A DNA stretch of 64,000 bases from Bacteroidota bacterium (GTDB lineage: Bacteria > Bacteroidota > Bacteroidia > Bacteroidales > F082), in contig JAHJTC010000006.1 in NCBI GenBank assembly GCA_018830105.1, positions 186,001 to 250,000 on the forward strand. The letters are read 5' to 3'. The notes under the pieces were generated by a model, which was given only the letters and a program-made list of their open reading frames with translations, was not told the origin of the DNA and made no database searches. Position 1 is the stretch's first letter. Every line of letters begins with the position of its first letter. The translations under genes were made by a program, and so were the position numbers. This document shows positions 26,394-37,076 of this stretch, piece after piece.

Positions 26394-26424
26394 CAAAATA
26401 ACGGAATAAATGTTTAACATTCAA
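26394..26424 (-). promoter_or_regulatory. candidate promoter of the mevalonate operon
   Basis: Read leftward: TTG (26424-26422), 20 bases, TTATTTTG (26401-26394), one mismatch from TAnnTTTG. It is 43 bases upstream of the HMG-CoA reductase ATG. Confidence 0.35.
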
Positions 26425-26443
26425 GTAAATCCTGAAAGTAAAT

Positions 26444-26989
26444 TTACCAGATATCCTCCACGGGTTCGGGTTCAGGTTTCATTTTTTCTATCAGAAACGC
26501 ACTCCATTGATCTACATACTCAGCAATCTGATCCAGATAATCTGCCCATCGCGGATCATAGGCAGGATCATCTTTATCCAGCCAGCGTTCAATCTCAAAG
26601 CGGGAAGCAGTTTTTAGCAATAATTCTGTTATGGTATAACGGTAGCGGTTGTCGCGCATTTCGATGGTAAACTCATAAATAACCGTTGGCCCGGTTTTTT
26701 CGATGCCATCATCGTCTGTGTATTTAAGGCGGATGGTGTGTTTTCCCATAATTTTTCCTGAAGGCGCATCACGCACGATGGTAACCCGAACGGGATCTTT
26801 GTAATAGTCGTTAAGCCAAAAAATGCAGCGGTGAAAGAGCTCTTTTTGTGTTCCTTCTTCCTCAATTACTTGCTGAAACTTGATTTTTTTGGCTTCAGCA
26901 TCAAAGGGAATGGTCTTTATCTGTGCCGAAATTGAAGAATGTAGCAGTATGAAAAGTAATGAAAGGACAGAAAATAGCAATTTTTTCAT
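26444..26989 (-). CDS. exported protein, possibly DUF4468-like
   Basis: A 181-residue protein with a cleavable signal (MKKLLFSVLSLLFILLHSSISAQ). The mature part has alternating strands (VRVTIVRDAPSGKIMGKHTI, IYEFTIEMRDNRYRYTITE) and a C-terminal helix with DPAYDPRWADYLDQIAEYVDQW. This layout resembles DUF4468-type periplasmic proteins, but the family call is tentative and the function unknown. It has its own promoter and lies between groEL and the mevalonate operon. Confidence 0.7.
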   Translation of the reverse strand: MKKLLFSVLSLLFILLHSSISAQIKTIPFDAEAKKIKFQQVIEEEGTQKELFHRCIFWLNDYYKDPVRVTIVRDAPSGKIMGKHTIRLKYTDDDGIEKTGPTVIYEFTIEMRDNRYRYTITELLLKTASRFEIERWLDKDDPAYDPRWADYLDQIAEYVDQWSAFLIEKMKPEPEPVEDIW

Positions 26990-27019
26990 TTCGTATTGAT
27001 TGATTTGTAGATGTTAATG

Positions 27020-27051
27020 CAAAAATACTAAAAAACAGGCTTAGTGCTCAA
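27020..27051 (-). promoter_or_regulatory. Bacteroidota-type promoter of the exported protein gene
   Basis: Read leftward: TTG (27051-27049), 21 bases, TATTTTTG (27027-27020), an exact -33/-7 pair, 30 bases upstream of the ATG at 26989. Confidence 0.5.
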
Positions 27052-27085
27052 CTTCTTAGGCGACAGGATTTTTCGAGATGTATGC

Positions 27086-27123
27086 AAAAAAAAACCGTCA
27101 CTGCAATTACAGTAACGGTTTTT
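27086..27123 (-). terminator. terminator after groEL
   Basis: Arms AAAACCGTCACTG and CAGTAACGGTTTT pair with one C/A mismatch around a CAATTA loop. On the leftward strand the stem is followed by a T-run. It lies 20 bases past the groEL stop. Confidence 0.8.
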
Positions 27124-27143
27124 AAGGTAGTTATATTATTAGA

Positions 27144-29092
<1,949 letters not shown>

Positions 29093-29183
29093 AAGATAGC
29101 TATTTTAAAGTTATTAATTATCTGATTATTGCCCTGAACAGGACGGTAATGCCTTGTCACATTTTGTGCCAAAACTGTGAGAC

Positions 29184-29223
29184 AAAAAAAATGTCAGAAT
29201 GAAGTGACATTCTGACATTTTTT
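29184..29223 (-). terminator. bidirectional terminator between secG and groES
   Basis: A perfect 11-bp stem (ATGTCAGAATG / CATTCTGACAT) with a 6-base loop, flanked by an A-run on one side and a T-run on the other. It lies 24 bases past the secG stop and separates that operon from groESL. Confidence 0.88.
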
Positions 29224-29246
29224 CATCGCGCGTTGGCGGAAATATT

Positions 29247-29576
29247 TTATTCTTCAATTTCCTCTTGCATCGGAGGAGCTTGAAAATCTACAGGAGCAGT
29301 TTGCTCAATTTGGTCGCGCAATTCGGTATCGAATTGTCCGCTGGCAGCATTGTACTTTGGGATTGCCATTGTTGCCGAAAGGCTTAAAACAAGCAAGGCA
29401 ACAGCCATTGACCAGGTAGCTTTTTCCAAAAAATCAGCAGTTTGACGAACGCCCATAAACTGATTTGAACTGGAAAAGTTGGAAGCAAGACCGCCACCTT
29501 TTGAATTTTGAACCAACACGATTAATCCTAATAAAATGCTGATAATCAGGATGAGAATTGAAATGAATACGTACAT
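29247..29576 (-). CDS. secG: protein translocase subunit SecG
   Basis: A 109-residue small inner-membrane component of the SecYEG channel. Two membrane segments (about 3-23 and 55-75) flank the conserved cytoplasmic loop VLVQNSKGGGLASNFSSSNQ. A Glu/Pro-rich tail follows. It is the last gene of the sigma-54 activator / lptE / TPR / secG cluster, an arrangement recurrent in Bacteroidota. Confidence 0.93.
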   Translation of the reverse strand: MYVFISILILIISILLGLIVLVQNSKGGGLASNFSSSNQFMGVRQTADFLEKATWSMAVALLVLSLSATMAIPKYNAASGQFDTELRDQIEQTAPVDFQAPPMQEEIEE

Positions 29577-29594
29577 TTTTCTATTTTTAAACGA

Positions 29595-30416
29595 TTAATG
29601 TTTTTTTGCTTCTTCAATAAGGCCTGCAAAATAACTACTTTTTTCCGGATATTTCAAACTTAATTTTTTGTAAACTGAAATTGCTTTATCCTGATGACCC
29701 TGATTGAGGTATATTTTGGCAAGGGTTTCGCTGACTATGTTTTCCTGATCAACAACGCTGTATTGTGCATTAGTCAAGGGATTATAGAACCCTGATTTAG
29801 GTCGGCTTATACTTGGATTTTGTGCAATGAAGTTGTCGATTATCGCTTGTTTACCCGTTTCAGCAGCCATATTTTTGGCTGAAGCCGGTTGTTTTTTGTT
29901 GTTTTCAATCGCATTGATACGCTCGGCAAGGATGCGTTTCAATTCTTCAAGCGAATGTCGTTTGCGATCTTCGGTGATTGTTTGTTCGTCCTCATTAGCA
30001 GGGGTTTCAGAAGCTACAGAAACTTTAATATTTTCTTGCTGATCCGCCTGTGTAGTTTTTGATTGTTTGTCTGCTTGTTTGGCAGGTTCTTCCTGAATTG
30101 CTTCGTGCTCAACAGAAATATTAGTGGCAGAGGGTGTTATAGGTCTGAATTCGTCAGGCAGATCAGTCGTACTTTTTAGTTGACTAATCTGGCTGATGTG
30201 CAAGCGCAGCAAGTTGCGGTCGGGCATCAGACTGGCGGCGAGTTTGAGTTGGTTGTCGTAAACAATATGGTTTACCAGATGCATGTTCATCGCCAAAACA
30301 GTTTGTACGATACTGCTGTAAGGAAATTGCGTAGCCAAATCAGTGATGTCGATAATGGTATCCCGATTCATTCTTTCGGGTTCTTTTAAATAACGAATGA
30401 AAGTTGCTTTATCCAT
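29595..30416 (-). CDS. TPR-containing protein of unknown function
   Basis: A 273-residue protein with an N-terminal helical region (to about 90), a Gln/Glu/Ala-rich linker (about 95-205), and a C-terminal tetratricopeptide repeat (ETLAKIYLNQGHQDKAISVYKKLSLKYP) with a short ending helix. No signal peptide or membrane segment is visible, so it is probably cytoplasmic. Its conserved place between lptE and secG suggests a link to envelope export, but nothing in the sequence proves it. Confidence 0.8.
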   Translation of the reverse strand: MDKATFIRYLKEPERMNRDTIIDITDLATQFPYSSIVQTVLAMNMHLVNHIVYDNQLKLAASLMPDRNLLRLHISQISQLKSTTDLPDEFRPITPSATNISVEHEAIQEEPAKQADKQSKTTQADQQENIKVSVASETPANEDEQTITEDRKRHSLEELKRILAERINAIENNKKQPASAKNMAAETGKQAIIDNFIAQNPSISRPKSGFYNPLTNAQYSVVDQENIVSETLAKIYLNQGHQDKAISVYKKLSLKYPEKSSYFAGLIEEAKKH

Positions 30417-30426
30417 GACCTTAATT

Positions 30427-30954
30427 TTACCAGTTCACAACTGATTTATTGAAGATATCATCAACCAGCATGGCAACAATATCTGTGATAAGCTGCGATT
30501 TTACAGCATTCAAATCTTGTTCGCTGGGATATTCCATATATTGCGTAAACTTTGATTCAAAATTACTACTTTCATTAAATTTATTGGTAAAACGCACGTT
30601 TACAGTTATTGTCAGCCGGTTCAGTGCTGCAGTTTGATCACTTTGTATCGCTACAGGAGTGGTTGCATAATCTGTAATCTCTCCTTCAAAAGCAAGGTCT
30701 CCATTTTGGGCAATCATATTGAGACTTGTCTGGCTCATAAAACGATCGCGCAAGGCGTTGGTAAATTCATCACTCAGCAGCGGCTCTACTAATAAGGCAT
30801 TGTTTTGAAAATATTGAACAGAGATGGTTTTCGCCTCAGGCGGAATTGATGCTCCGGTGAATGAATAAACACCACATGATTGCACCATCAACAACACGAA
30901 TCCTACCATAAACAGGCACAAAACTTTAGTACTGAAATTATGAATATATTGCAT
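30427..30954 (-). CDS. lptE: LptE-family outer-membrane lipoprotein
   Basis: A 175-residue lipoprotein with lipid Cys27 (LLMVQSCGVYSFTG). In the family LptE plugs the LptD barrel and helps insert lipopolysaccharide into the outer leaflet. Recognisable stretches are GASIPPEAKTISVQYFQNNA and FTNALRDRFMSQTSLNMIAQNGDLAFEG, written here in parts. It lies 5 bases after the sigma-54 activator gene and 10 bases before the TPR protein gene. Confidence 0.87.
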   Translation of the reverse strand: MQYIHNFSTKVLCLFMVGFVLLMVQSCGVYSFTGASIPPEAKTISVQYFQNNALLVEPLLSDEFTNALRDRFMSQTSLNMIAQNGDLAFEGEITDYATTPVAIQSDQTAALNRLTITVNVRFTNKFNESSNFESKFTQYMEYPSEQDLNAVKSQLITDIVAMLVDDIFNKSVVNW

Positions 30955-30959
30955 GTGTT

Positions 30960-32183
30960 TTAGAGGTTGAGGTCGTACTCTTTAATTTTTCGATACAGGG
31001 TTCTTTCGCTGATGCCAAGTTCTTTAGCAGCATTTTTTCGTTTTCCTTTGTGTTTTTCCAATGCTCTTTTGATCATGTCAATTTCAGTTTTTTCGAGAGA
31101 CAGATTTTCGTCAATCACTTCAGAGGGTTGAAAATTTCCGGGGTCATTGGTAGGCTGAATTTCAAAATTATCAATGGTATCTTGCTGTTCCTCCAAATCT
31201 GATCTGTACTGACGGATCAATTGGTTGTTGTTCTGCTCAAAATCTTCATCAATGTCATCTTTCGAGATGATTTCGGCCATGGTTTTTCGCAAGTCCAAAA
31301 TGTCTTTTTTCATATCAAACAACACTTTATAAAGGATGTCGCGCTCTGACATTTTTTCATCGCTATCATTTTTCTTGTAAAGAACAGGAAGCACATTCGA
31401 CCGGTCTTCCGGAAGGTAAAGGCGCATCAGTGGTGCATCAATAACCTTTTGCTGTTCGATAATAGAGATTTGTTCAGTAACGTTTTTTAGCTGCCTGATA
31501 TTTCCCGGCCAACGGTAGGTTTCCAACAAATTAATTGCTTCAGCGGTTAACTGAAGCGGTGGCATATGGTATTTTTCTGCAAAGTCATTGGCGAACTTCT
31601 TAAACAGCAAAAAAATATCATCTTTACGATTGCGCAGGGGCGGGATCATAATTGGAACGGTATTCAGCCTGTAATACAGATCCTGGCGGAACTTCCCTTT
31701 TTCGATGGCTTCAGGAATATTCACATTGGAAGCAGCAACAATACGGACATCAGTTTTTATCACTTTGGAAGATCCGACTTTTAAAAACTCGCCGGATTCT
31801 AAAACGCGCAACAAGCGCACCTGAGTTGAGAGTGGAAGTTCAGCAACTTCGTCCAGAAATATTGTGCCGCCATCAACCACTTCAAAATAGCCTTTGCGTG
31901 CTTCATGAGCACCTGTAAATGACCCTTTTTCGTGGCCAAAGAGCTCTGAGTCAATCGTGCCTTCGGGGATGGCTCCGCAATTGACGGCTATATAGGAGCC
32001 GTGTTTGCGTGTGCTTGCCTGATGTAAAATTTTTGGGAACACTTCTTTTCCCGTGCCACTTTCACCGGTGATTAGCACGGTAAGGTCAGTAGGAGCCACC
32101 TGAACGGCCACGTTTATTGCTCTTTCAAGATACGGGTCGTGCCCGATAATGCCAAAGCGTTGTTTGATCGATTGAATGTCCAT
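30960..32183 (-). CDS. sigma-54-dependent transcriptional activator without a receiver domain
   Basis: A 407-residue AAA+ activator. The sequence starts almost directly with the AAA+ domain: Walker A GESGTGKE (about 41-48), the sigma-54 contact loop KGSFTGAHEA (a GSFTGA variant of GAFTGA), Walker B GGTIFLDEVAE and the arginine-finger region. Residues about 255-365 are an acidic coiled linker. The C-terminus is a Fis-type helix-turn-helix (NAAKELGISERTLYRKIKEYDL). With no input domain, its activity must be set by level, by partners or by the linker. It is the promoter-proximal gene of the lptE/secG cluster. Confidence 0.9.
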   Translation of the reverse strand: MDIQSIKQRFGIIGHDPYLERAINVAVQVAPTDLTVLITGESGTGKEVFPKILHQASTRKHGSYIAVNCGAIPEGTIDSELFGHEKGSFTGAHEARKGYFEVVDGGTIFLDEVAELPLSTQVRLLRVLESGEFLKVGSSKVIKTDVRIVAASNVNIPEAIEKGKFRQDLYYRLNTVPIMIPPLRNRKDDIFLLFKKFANDFAEKYHMPPLQLTAEAINLLETYRWPGNIRQLKNVTEQISIIEQQKVIDAPLMRLYLPEDRSNVLPVLYKKNDSDEKMSERDILYKVLFDMKKDILDLRKTMAEIISKDDIDEDFEQNNNQLIRQYRSDLEEQQDTIDNFEIQPTNDPGNFQPSEVIDENLSLEKTEIDMIKRALEKHKGKRKNAAKELGISERTLYRKIKEYDLNL

Positions 32184-32260
32184 ACTGTTTATTGTGCTAT
32201 AAATTAGCGCGTTAAAGTTACAAAATAATATTGAAACAACGGAGAGTCATCCACTTGGGG

Positions 32261-34732
32261 CTATTCCCTAAGTGTGGCTCCCAGATTTTGTGCCAGTGCA
32301 GTCTGAATTTTTTTCATGCTTTTATCAATTAGTTTATCTGTCAGGGTTTTTTCCTTGTCCTGAAGAATAAAACTTATTGCATAAGATTTTTTCCCGGGGG
32401 GAATTTTATCTCCTTCATAAACATCGAAAATGCTAAGCTGCTTTAAAAGTTTTTTCTCTGTTTCAAATGCAAGGCTGCGTATGGCTTCAAAGCTTGTTGC
32501 CTGATCAACAACAAGAGCCAGATCGCGCCTTACCGAAGGGAAACGGGGAACAGCTTCGAAAAGCTTTCTGCCTGATCTATTATACTGATTAAGCAATAAG
32601 GTCCAATTGATGCTTGCATAAAATACGGCCTTGTTAAGATCGGCAATTTTTAAGGTTTTGCGACTGAGTTTTCCTATTTGCAGTAAAGTTTTTTCGTGTA
32701 GTGAATAATTTAAGCCGTATTCAAAAGGCTCAGCAGTATTTTCACTTTGACCGATCTTGTCCAATTCTACACCCATTTTACGGAGTACTGCCTCAGCAAA
32801 TAGCTTAAGGTCGTAAAAATCAGCTGCTTTGTTTTCGCGATTCCAAAGCTCTTCACTCAGCTGTCCGGTCACGAATAAATCCAGCCTTGTATGCTCGTGA
32901 TAGGGTGTAAGCGGTTTTTCGGGCGTTTGGCTGGCTGTTTCATCGAAAGCATACACAGTGCCAAATTCAAAAAACTTCAGGTCGCTACTTTTGCGGTTTA
33001 CATTGTATGCAATACTCTCGAGACCGCCAAACAACAGGCTTTGACGCATCACATCCAGTTCGCTGCTTAAGGGATTTAGAATTTTAACATTTTTCTTTTC
33101 ATCAAAAGCAGGATGTAATGTGGTGTAGGTTGCTTTGGTCAGCGAGTTGTTCATGATTTCATAGAAACCGTTAAAAGCTAATAAATCAGCGATTTGCTGC
33201 TGTAAAATATCATTCTTGCTGGCGCCTCCGGCATGCATGGAGGCATTTATTTTTAATGGAATCTGAATATTATCATAGCCGTAAATGCGCAGAATTTCCT
33301 CAACAACATCAGCAGGGCGCGTCACATCGACCCTGAATGTCGGAACTTTCATGGCAATGAAATCTGCTGTTTCTTCGGTGATTTCCATTCCCAGATCAAG
33401 CAGAATTGCTTTTGCAACAACAGGCTCAATATTTTGGCCGGCAATTTTGTTAAGGTAGCTGTAATTCAGCTGTACTTGAGCTGGGTTGAGCTCGGTGCCA
33501 ATCTCATCTTTTATTTCGGAAGTTATTGTTCCTCCTGCCAATTGCTGAATAAGCATAGCAGCTCTTTTGAGCGCATAAATTGTAATATTGTAATCGGCTC
33601 CTCTTTCAAAGCGAAAGGATGCATCTGTTTGTAAGCCATGGTGTTTGGAAGTTTTTCGGATCGAACGGGCATCAAAACAAGCGCTCTCCAGAAAAATTGC
33701 CGTTGTTTCTTGGGTAACCCCCGATTGTAATCCGCCAAAAACACCTCCGATGCACATCGGCTCCTCAGCATTACAAATCATCAGGTCGTTAGGGTGAAGC
33801 TTTCTTTCGATACCGTCCAGGGTAACAAATGGCGTGTTTTCAGCCATGGTTTTAACAATAATTTTATTCCCTTTCACTTTCGCTGCATCAAAAGCATGAA
33901 GCGGTTGACCGGTTTCGAAAAGCACGAAATTGGTAATGTCAACGATATTGTTGATTGGCCTTACGCCGATGGCTTTAAGTTTGTTTTGCAACCATGCCGG
34001 CGATTCCTGTACCTTGAATCCGCTTATGGTAAGGCCTGAATATCGTGGGCAGGCTTCCGGGTTTTCTATTCTTACCTCAATATTAAGCGCGTTGTTGTCA
34101 ACTTTAAATCCGGAAAGATCAGGAAGCTTTAGGCTGTACTTTTGCATGCCTGCCCGATGATTGAGCACTGCAGCTAAATCACGTGCCACGCCAATATGTG
34201 ATGTGGCATCGGATCGGTTTGGCGTGAGGCCAATTTCAAAGATAATGTCTTCTTCAACGGGGAAATATTTGGTTGCCGCTTCGCCAATTATAGTTTCAGG
34301 GTCTAAAACCATGATTCCGTCATGCGAAGTTCCAAGCCCTAATTCGTCTTCGGCACATATCATACCTTCTGAAATCTCGCCTCTGATTTTGCTTTTTTTA
34401 ATTTGAAAAGCATCATCGTTTGCATAGAGCGTGGTGCCAATAGTTGCAACCAGCACTTTTTGACCTTCAGCAACATTTGGCGCACCACAAACTATCGAAA
34501 GCAGCTCGCCATTGCCAACATCAACTTTAGTAAGACTAAGCCTGTCGGCATCAGGATGCGGAATGCAACTGACCACTTTTCCGGTTTTGATACCTTTTAA
34601 GCCTCCTTTTACAGATTCAAAATGAAGCGTATCTTCCACCTCCAGGCCTGTCGAAGTTAAGGCTTCGGCCACTTCCTGAGCCGGTAAATTGCAATTGATG
34701 TAGTCCTTGAGCCAGTTGTAAGAAACTTTCAT
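32261..34732 (-). CDS. pheT: phenylalanyl-tRNA synthetase beta subunit
   Basis: 823 residues, the length of bacterial PheT. Domain order: N-terminal tRNA-binding/EMAP-type domain (about 40-150; GKVVSCIPHPDADRLSLTKVD split), B3/B4 editing domain (about 220-400; SACFDARSIRKTSKHHGLQTD split), B5 domain (about 405-475), catalytic-like core, and the C-terminal ferredoxin-fold anticodon-binding domain (FPSVRRDLALVVD, then ILQDKEKTLTD). Forms the alpha2-beta2 synthetase with PheS, which is not in the window. Confidence 0.95.
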   Translation of the reverse strand: MKVSYNWLKDYINCNLPAQEVAEALTSTGLEVEDTLHFESVKGGLKGIKTGKVVSCIPHPDADRLSLTKVDVGNGELLSIVCGAPNVAEGQKVLVATIGTTLYANDDAFQIKKSKIRGEISEGMICAEDELGLGTSHDGIMVLDPETIIGEAATKYFPVEEDIIFEIGLTPNRSDATSHIGVARDLAAVLNHRAGMQKYSLKLPDLSGFKVDNNALNIEVRIENPEACPRYSGLTISGFKVQESPAWLQNKLKAIGVRPINNIVDITNFVLFETGQPLHAFDAAKVKGNKIIVKTMAENTPFVTLDGIERKLHPNDLMICNAEEPMCIGGVFGGLQSGVTQETTAIFLESACFDARSIRKTSKHHGLQTDASFRFERGADYNITIYALKRAAMLIQQLAGGTITSEIKDEIGTELNPAQVQLNYSYLNKIAGQNIEPVVAKAILLDLGMEITEETADFIAMKVPTFRVDVTRPADVVEEILRIYGYDNIQIPLKINASMHAGGASKNDILQQQIADLLAFNGFYEIMNNSLTKATYTTLHPAFDEKKNVKILNPLSSELDVMRQSLLFGGLESIAYNVNRKSSDLKFFEFGTVYAFDETASQTPEKPLTPYHEHTRLDLFVTGQLSEELWNRENKAADFYDLKLFAEAVLRKMGVELDKIGQSENTAEPFEYGLNYSLHEKTLLQIGKLSRKTLKIADLNKAVFYASINWTLLLNQYNRSGRKLFEAVPRFPSVRRDLALVVDQATSFEAIRSLAFETEKKLLKQLSIFDVYEGDKIPPGKKSYAISFILQDKEKTLTDKLIDKSMKKIQTALAQNLGATLRE

Positions 34733-34897
34733 ACTATTTTTTCGTTATGCTTTTATTGGCTTGTCGATTGTTCGCTTGTCCAATTTAGGTTTATACTGTT
34801 TATTCAGAAAAAAATGTGATTTCGCTGCAAAATTAATAAATAATGTCAATCTGTCATGTTTTGAACCGGAATAAACAAAGCACTTTGAGGTAAATGC

Positions 34898-37003
34898 TTA
34901 TCCAATTTGGCCCCAGTCGAATTGTTGATGGAATTTTTTTTCGAAGAAGTTACGGGTTCGTTTATTGTCGGCTTGTTCGAGTTTGGGATCAGCGTCCAGA
35001 AGATTTTCTACAACACGTCTGACATGCAAAATAATTTTCTCGTCCTTTATTAGGTCCCCAATTTTAAGCTCGGCTTGTCCTGATTGTCGTGTGCCTTGTG
35101 TTTCGCCTGGTCCGCGCAACTCCAGATCTACCGCTGCTATTTCAAAACCATCATTGGTTCTGACCAGGGTAGCCATGCGTTTTCGGCCATCGCTGCTGAG
35201 TTTGTAGTCTGTCATCAATATACAAAAAGATTGATCGCTACCCCGGCCAACGCGACCACGAAGCTGATGGAGCTGCGACAATCCAAAGCGGTCAGCATGT
35301 TCTATCACCATAACGCTGGCATTAGCAATATTTACACCTACTTCAATAACGGTAGTGGCTACCATGATATGCGCCTGGGCCTTGATGAATCGCTGCATTT
35401 CGAATTCTTTATCTTCAGCTTTCATCTGGCCATGCACCACACAAATCCGATAATCGGGTTCCGGAAAGTCGCGCAGCAAACTTTCATACCCTTCCTGCAG
35501 GTAAATGAGATCGAGTTTTTCTGATTCTTTGATGAGCGGATACACTACATAGATTTGTCGGCCTTCAGCAATTTGTTTTTTCATAAAACTAATCAGTCGC
35601 AGGCGCTGACTTGGGAAAAGATGTATTGTTTTAACCGGTTTTCGGCCCGGAGGCAGTTCGTTGATCACAGAAAAATCCAGATCGCCATATTGTGTCATTG
35701 CCAGCGTGCGTGGGATTGGCGTTGCTGTCATAACCAACATATGGGGCGGGTTTTCTGTTTTTTTCCAGAAACGGGCACGTTGTTCCACGCCAAATCGATG
35801 TTGTTCGTCAATAATAGTTAGACCAAGTTTTTTGAATTGCACCTTGTCTTCGATCAAGGCATGTGTGCCGATGATAAGTTTTAAGCTGCCATCGGCCAGG
35901 CCGCTAAAAATGGGTTTTCGGTAGCGTGCTTTGGTCGAACCGGTGAGTAAAGCCAGCTCTACCGGAAGTTCTTTCAACATTTCTCTTAAGCTCTGGTAGT
36001 GCTGATTAGCAAGGATTTCGGTTGGCGCCATAAACGCTGCCTGATAGCCATTGTCTATTGCCAAAAGGATTATCATGAGGGCAACGATTGTTTTCCCGCT
36101 TCCCACATCTCCCTGAAGGAGCCTGTTCATCTGATAGCCGCTTCCCAGATCGTGACGGATTTCTCGTATAACTTTTTTTTGAGCTCCGGTAAGTTCAAAA
36201 GGGAGCAAATGCTTATAAAAACGATGAAAATGGGCGCCTACTTTCTCAAATTTAGCGCCATTCTGCAAGCGTTGACGCGATTTTTTGCGCAGGATTAAGT
36301 TGAGTTGAAAAAAGAAATATTCTTCAAATTTTAAACGGCGGACAGCAGCATCTAATTGCTGGGTGTTGGTCGGTAAGTGGATCTGATGAAAAGCAGTGGC
36401 ACGCGGCATCAGCTTTTGGTCAAACAGTGTTTTTTCGGGAAGCACCTCCGGGATGGTTTGCTCCACTTGAATAAGTAATGTTTTGATTAGTTTGGCCAGC
36501 TGCTTGCTTCCTAATCCATGATTCTTCATGGCTTCGGTTGAAGTATATACGCCTTCAAGGCTCTCGCCAACGGGCACAAGCTGTGGACTGTAGTCTTCGA
36601 TATCGGGATGGACAAAATTGAAGTGGTTCTTAAACACGGAAGCTTTACCAAAAAGGACGTATTGCTGGCCTGGCACAAAGCGGGTTTTAATCCATTTTAA
36701 CCCTTTGAACCATACAAGTTCGATACTGCCTGTAGCATCTGTAAATTGCGCGGTGATGCGGGTGGTTCGCTGCTCGCCAAAACTTCTCATATCCGAGACC
36801 CGGCCGATAAGTTGGTAATAAACCTGATCGCTATTGATTTCGGCAACTGTATGAACCCTGCTTTTATCAACATAGCGAAACGGAAAATGATGCAAAAGAT
36901 CGCCGAAGCTGAAGATACGTAGTTCTTTATTGAGAATTGATGCCCTTTTGGGGCCTACGCCTTTTAAAAATTCAATTTTATTTTCTAATAAGTCTTTTAC
37001 CAT
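34898..37003 (-). CDS. recG: ATP-dependent DNA helicase RecG
   Basis: 701 residues. It unwinds branched DNA and reverses stalled forks. The N-terminal wedge/OB domain begins at KIEFLKGVGPKRASIL. Helicase motifs: LLQGDVGSGKT (Walker A), IIDEQHRFGVEQR (DEQH), VMTATPIPRTLAMT (motif III), then ATTVIEVGVNI and HQLRGRVGRG. The start at ATG 37003 fits the family; a TTG at 37060 would add 19 unrelated residues. It begins 73 bases after the hybrid kinase stop. Confidence 0.95.
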   Translation of the reverse strand: MVKDLLENKIEFLKGVGPKRASILNKELRIFSFGDLLHHFPFRYVDKSRVHTVAEINSDQVYYQLIGRVSDMRSFGEQRTTRITAQFTDATGSIELVWFKGLKWIKTRFVPGQQYVLFGKASVFKNHFNFVHPDIEDYSPQLVPVGESLEGVYTSTEAMKNHGLGSKQLAKLIKTLLIQVEQTIPEVLPEKTLFDQKLMPRATAFHQIHLPTNTQQLDAAVRRLKFEEYFFFQLNLILRKKSRQRLQNGAKFEKVGAHFHRFYKHLLPFELTGAQKKVIREIRHDLGSGYQMNRLLQGDVGSGKTIVALMIILLAIDNGYQAAFMAPTEILANQHYQSLREMLKELPVELALLTGSTKARYRKPIFSGLADGSLKLIIGTHALIEDKVQFKKLGLTIIDEQHRFGVEQRARFWKKTENPPHMLVMTATPIPRTLAMTQYGDLDFSVINELPPGRKPVKTIHLFPSQRLRLISFMKKQIAEGRQIYVVYPLIKESEKLDLIYLQEGYESLLRDFPEPDYRICVVHGQMKAEDKEFEMQRFIKAQAHIMVATTVIEVGVNIANASVMVIEHADRFGLSQLHQLRGRVGRGSDQSFCILMTDYKLSSDGRKRMATLVRTNDGFEIAAVDLELRGPGETQGTRQSGQAELKIGDLIKDEKIILHVRRVVENLLDADPKLEQADNKRTRNFFEKKFHQQFDWGQIG

Positions 37004-37076
37004 TTGCCCGGGCAGATATATTGCCGCTAAGATACGATGTATGACGACACTGGTATGCAATCACGTTGCATCTGGT

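Noticed and set aside
29093..29183. CIRCE-type heat-shock operator before groES
   Set aside because: No TTAGCACTC-N9-GAGTGCTAA-like repeat. A short TTTTG-N3-CAAAA dyad nearby is too weak to call.
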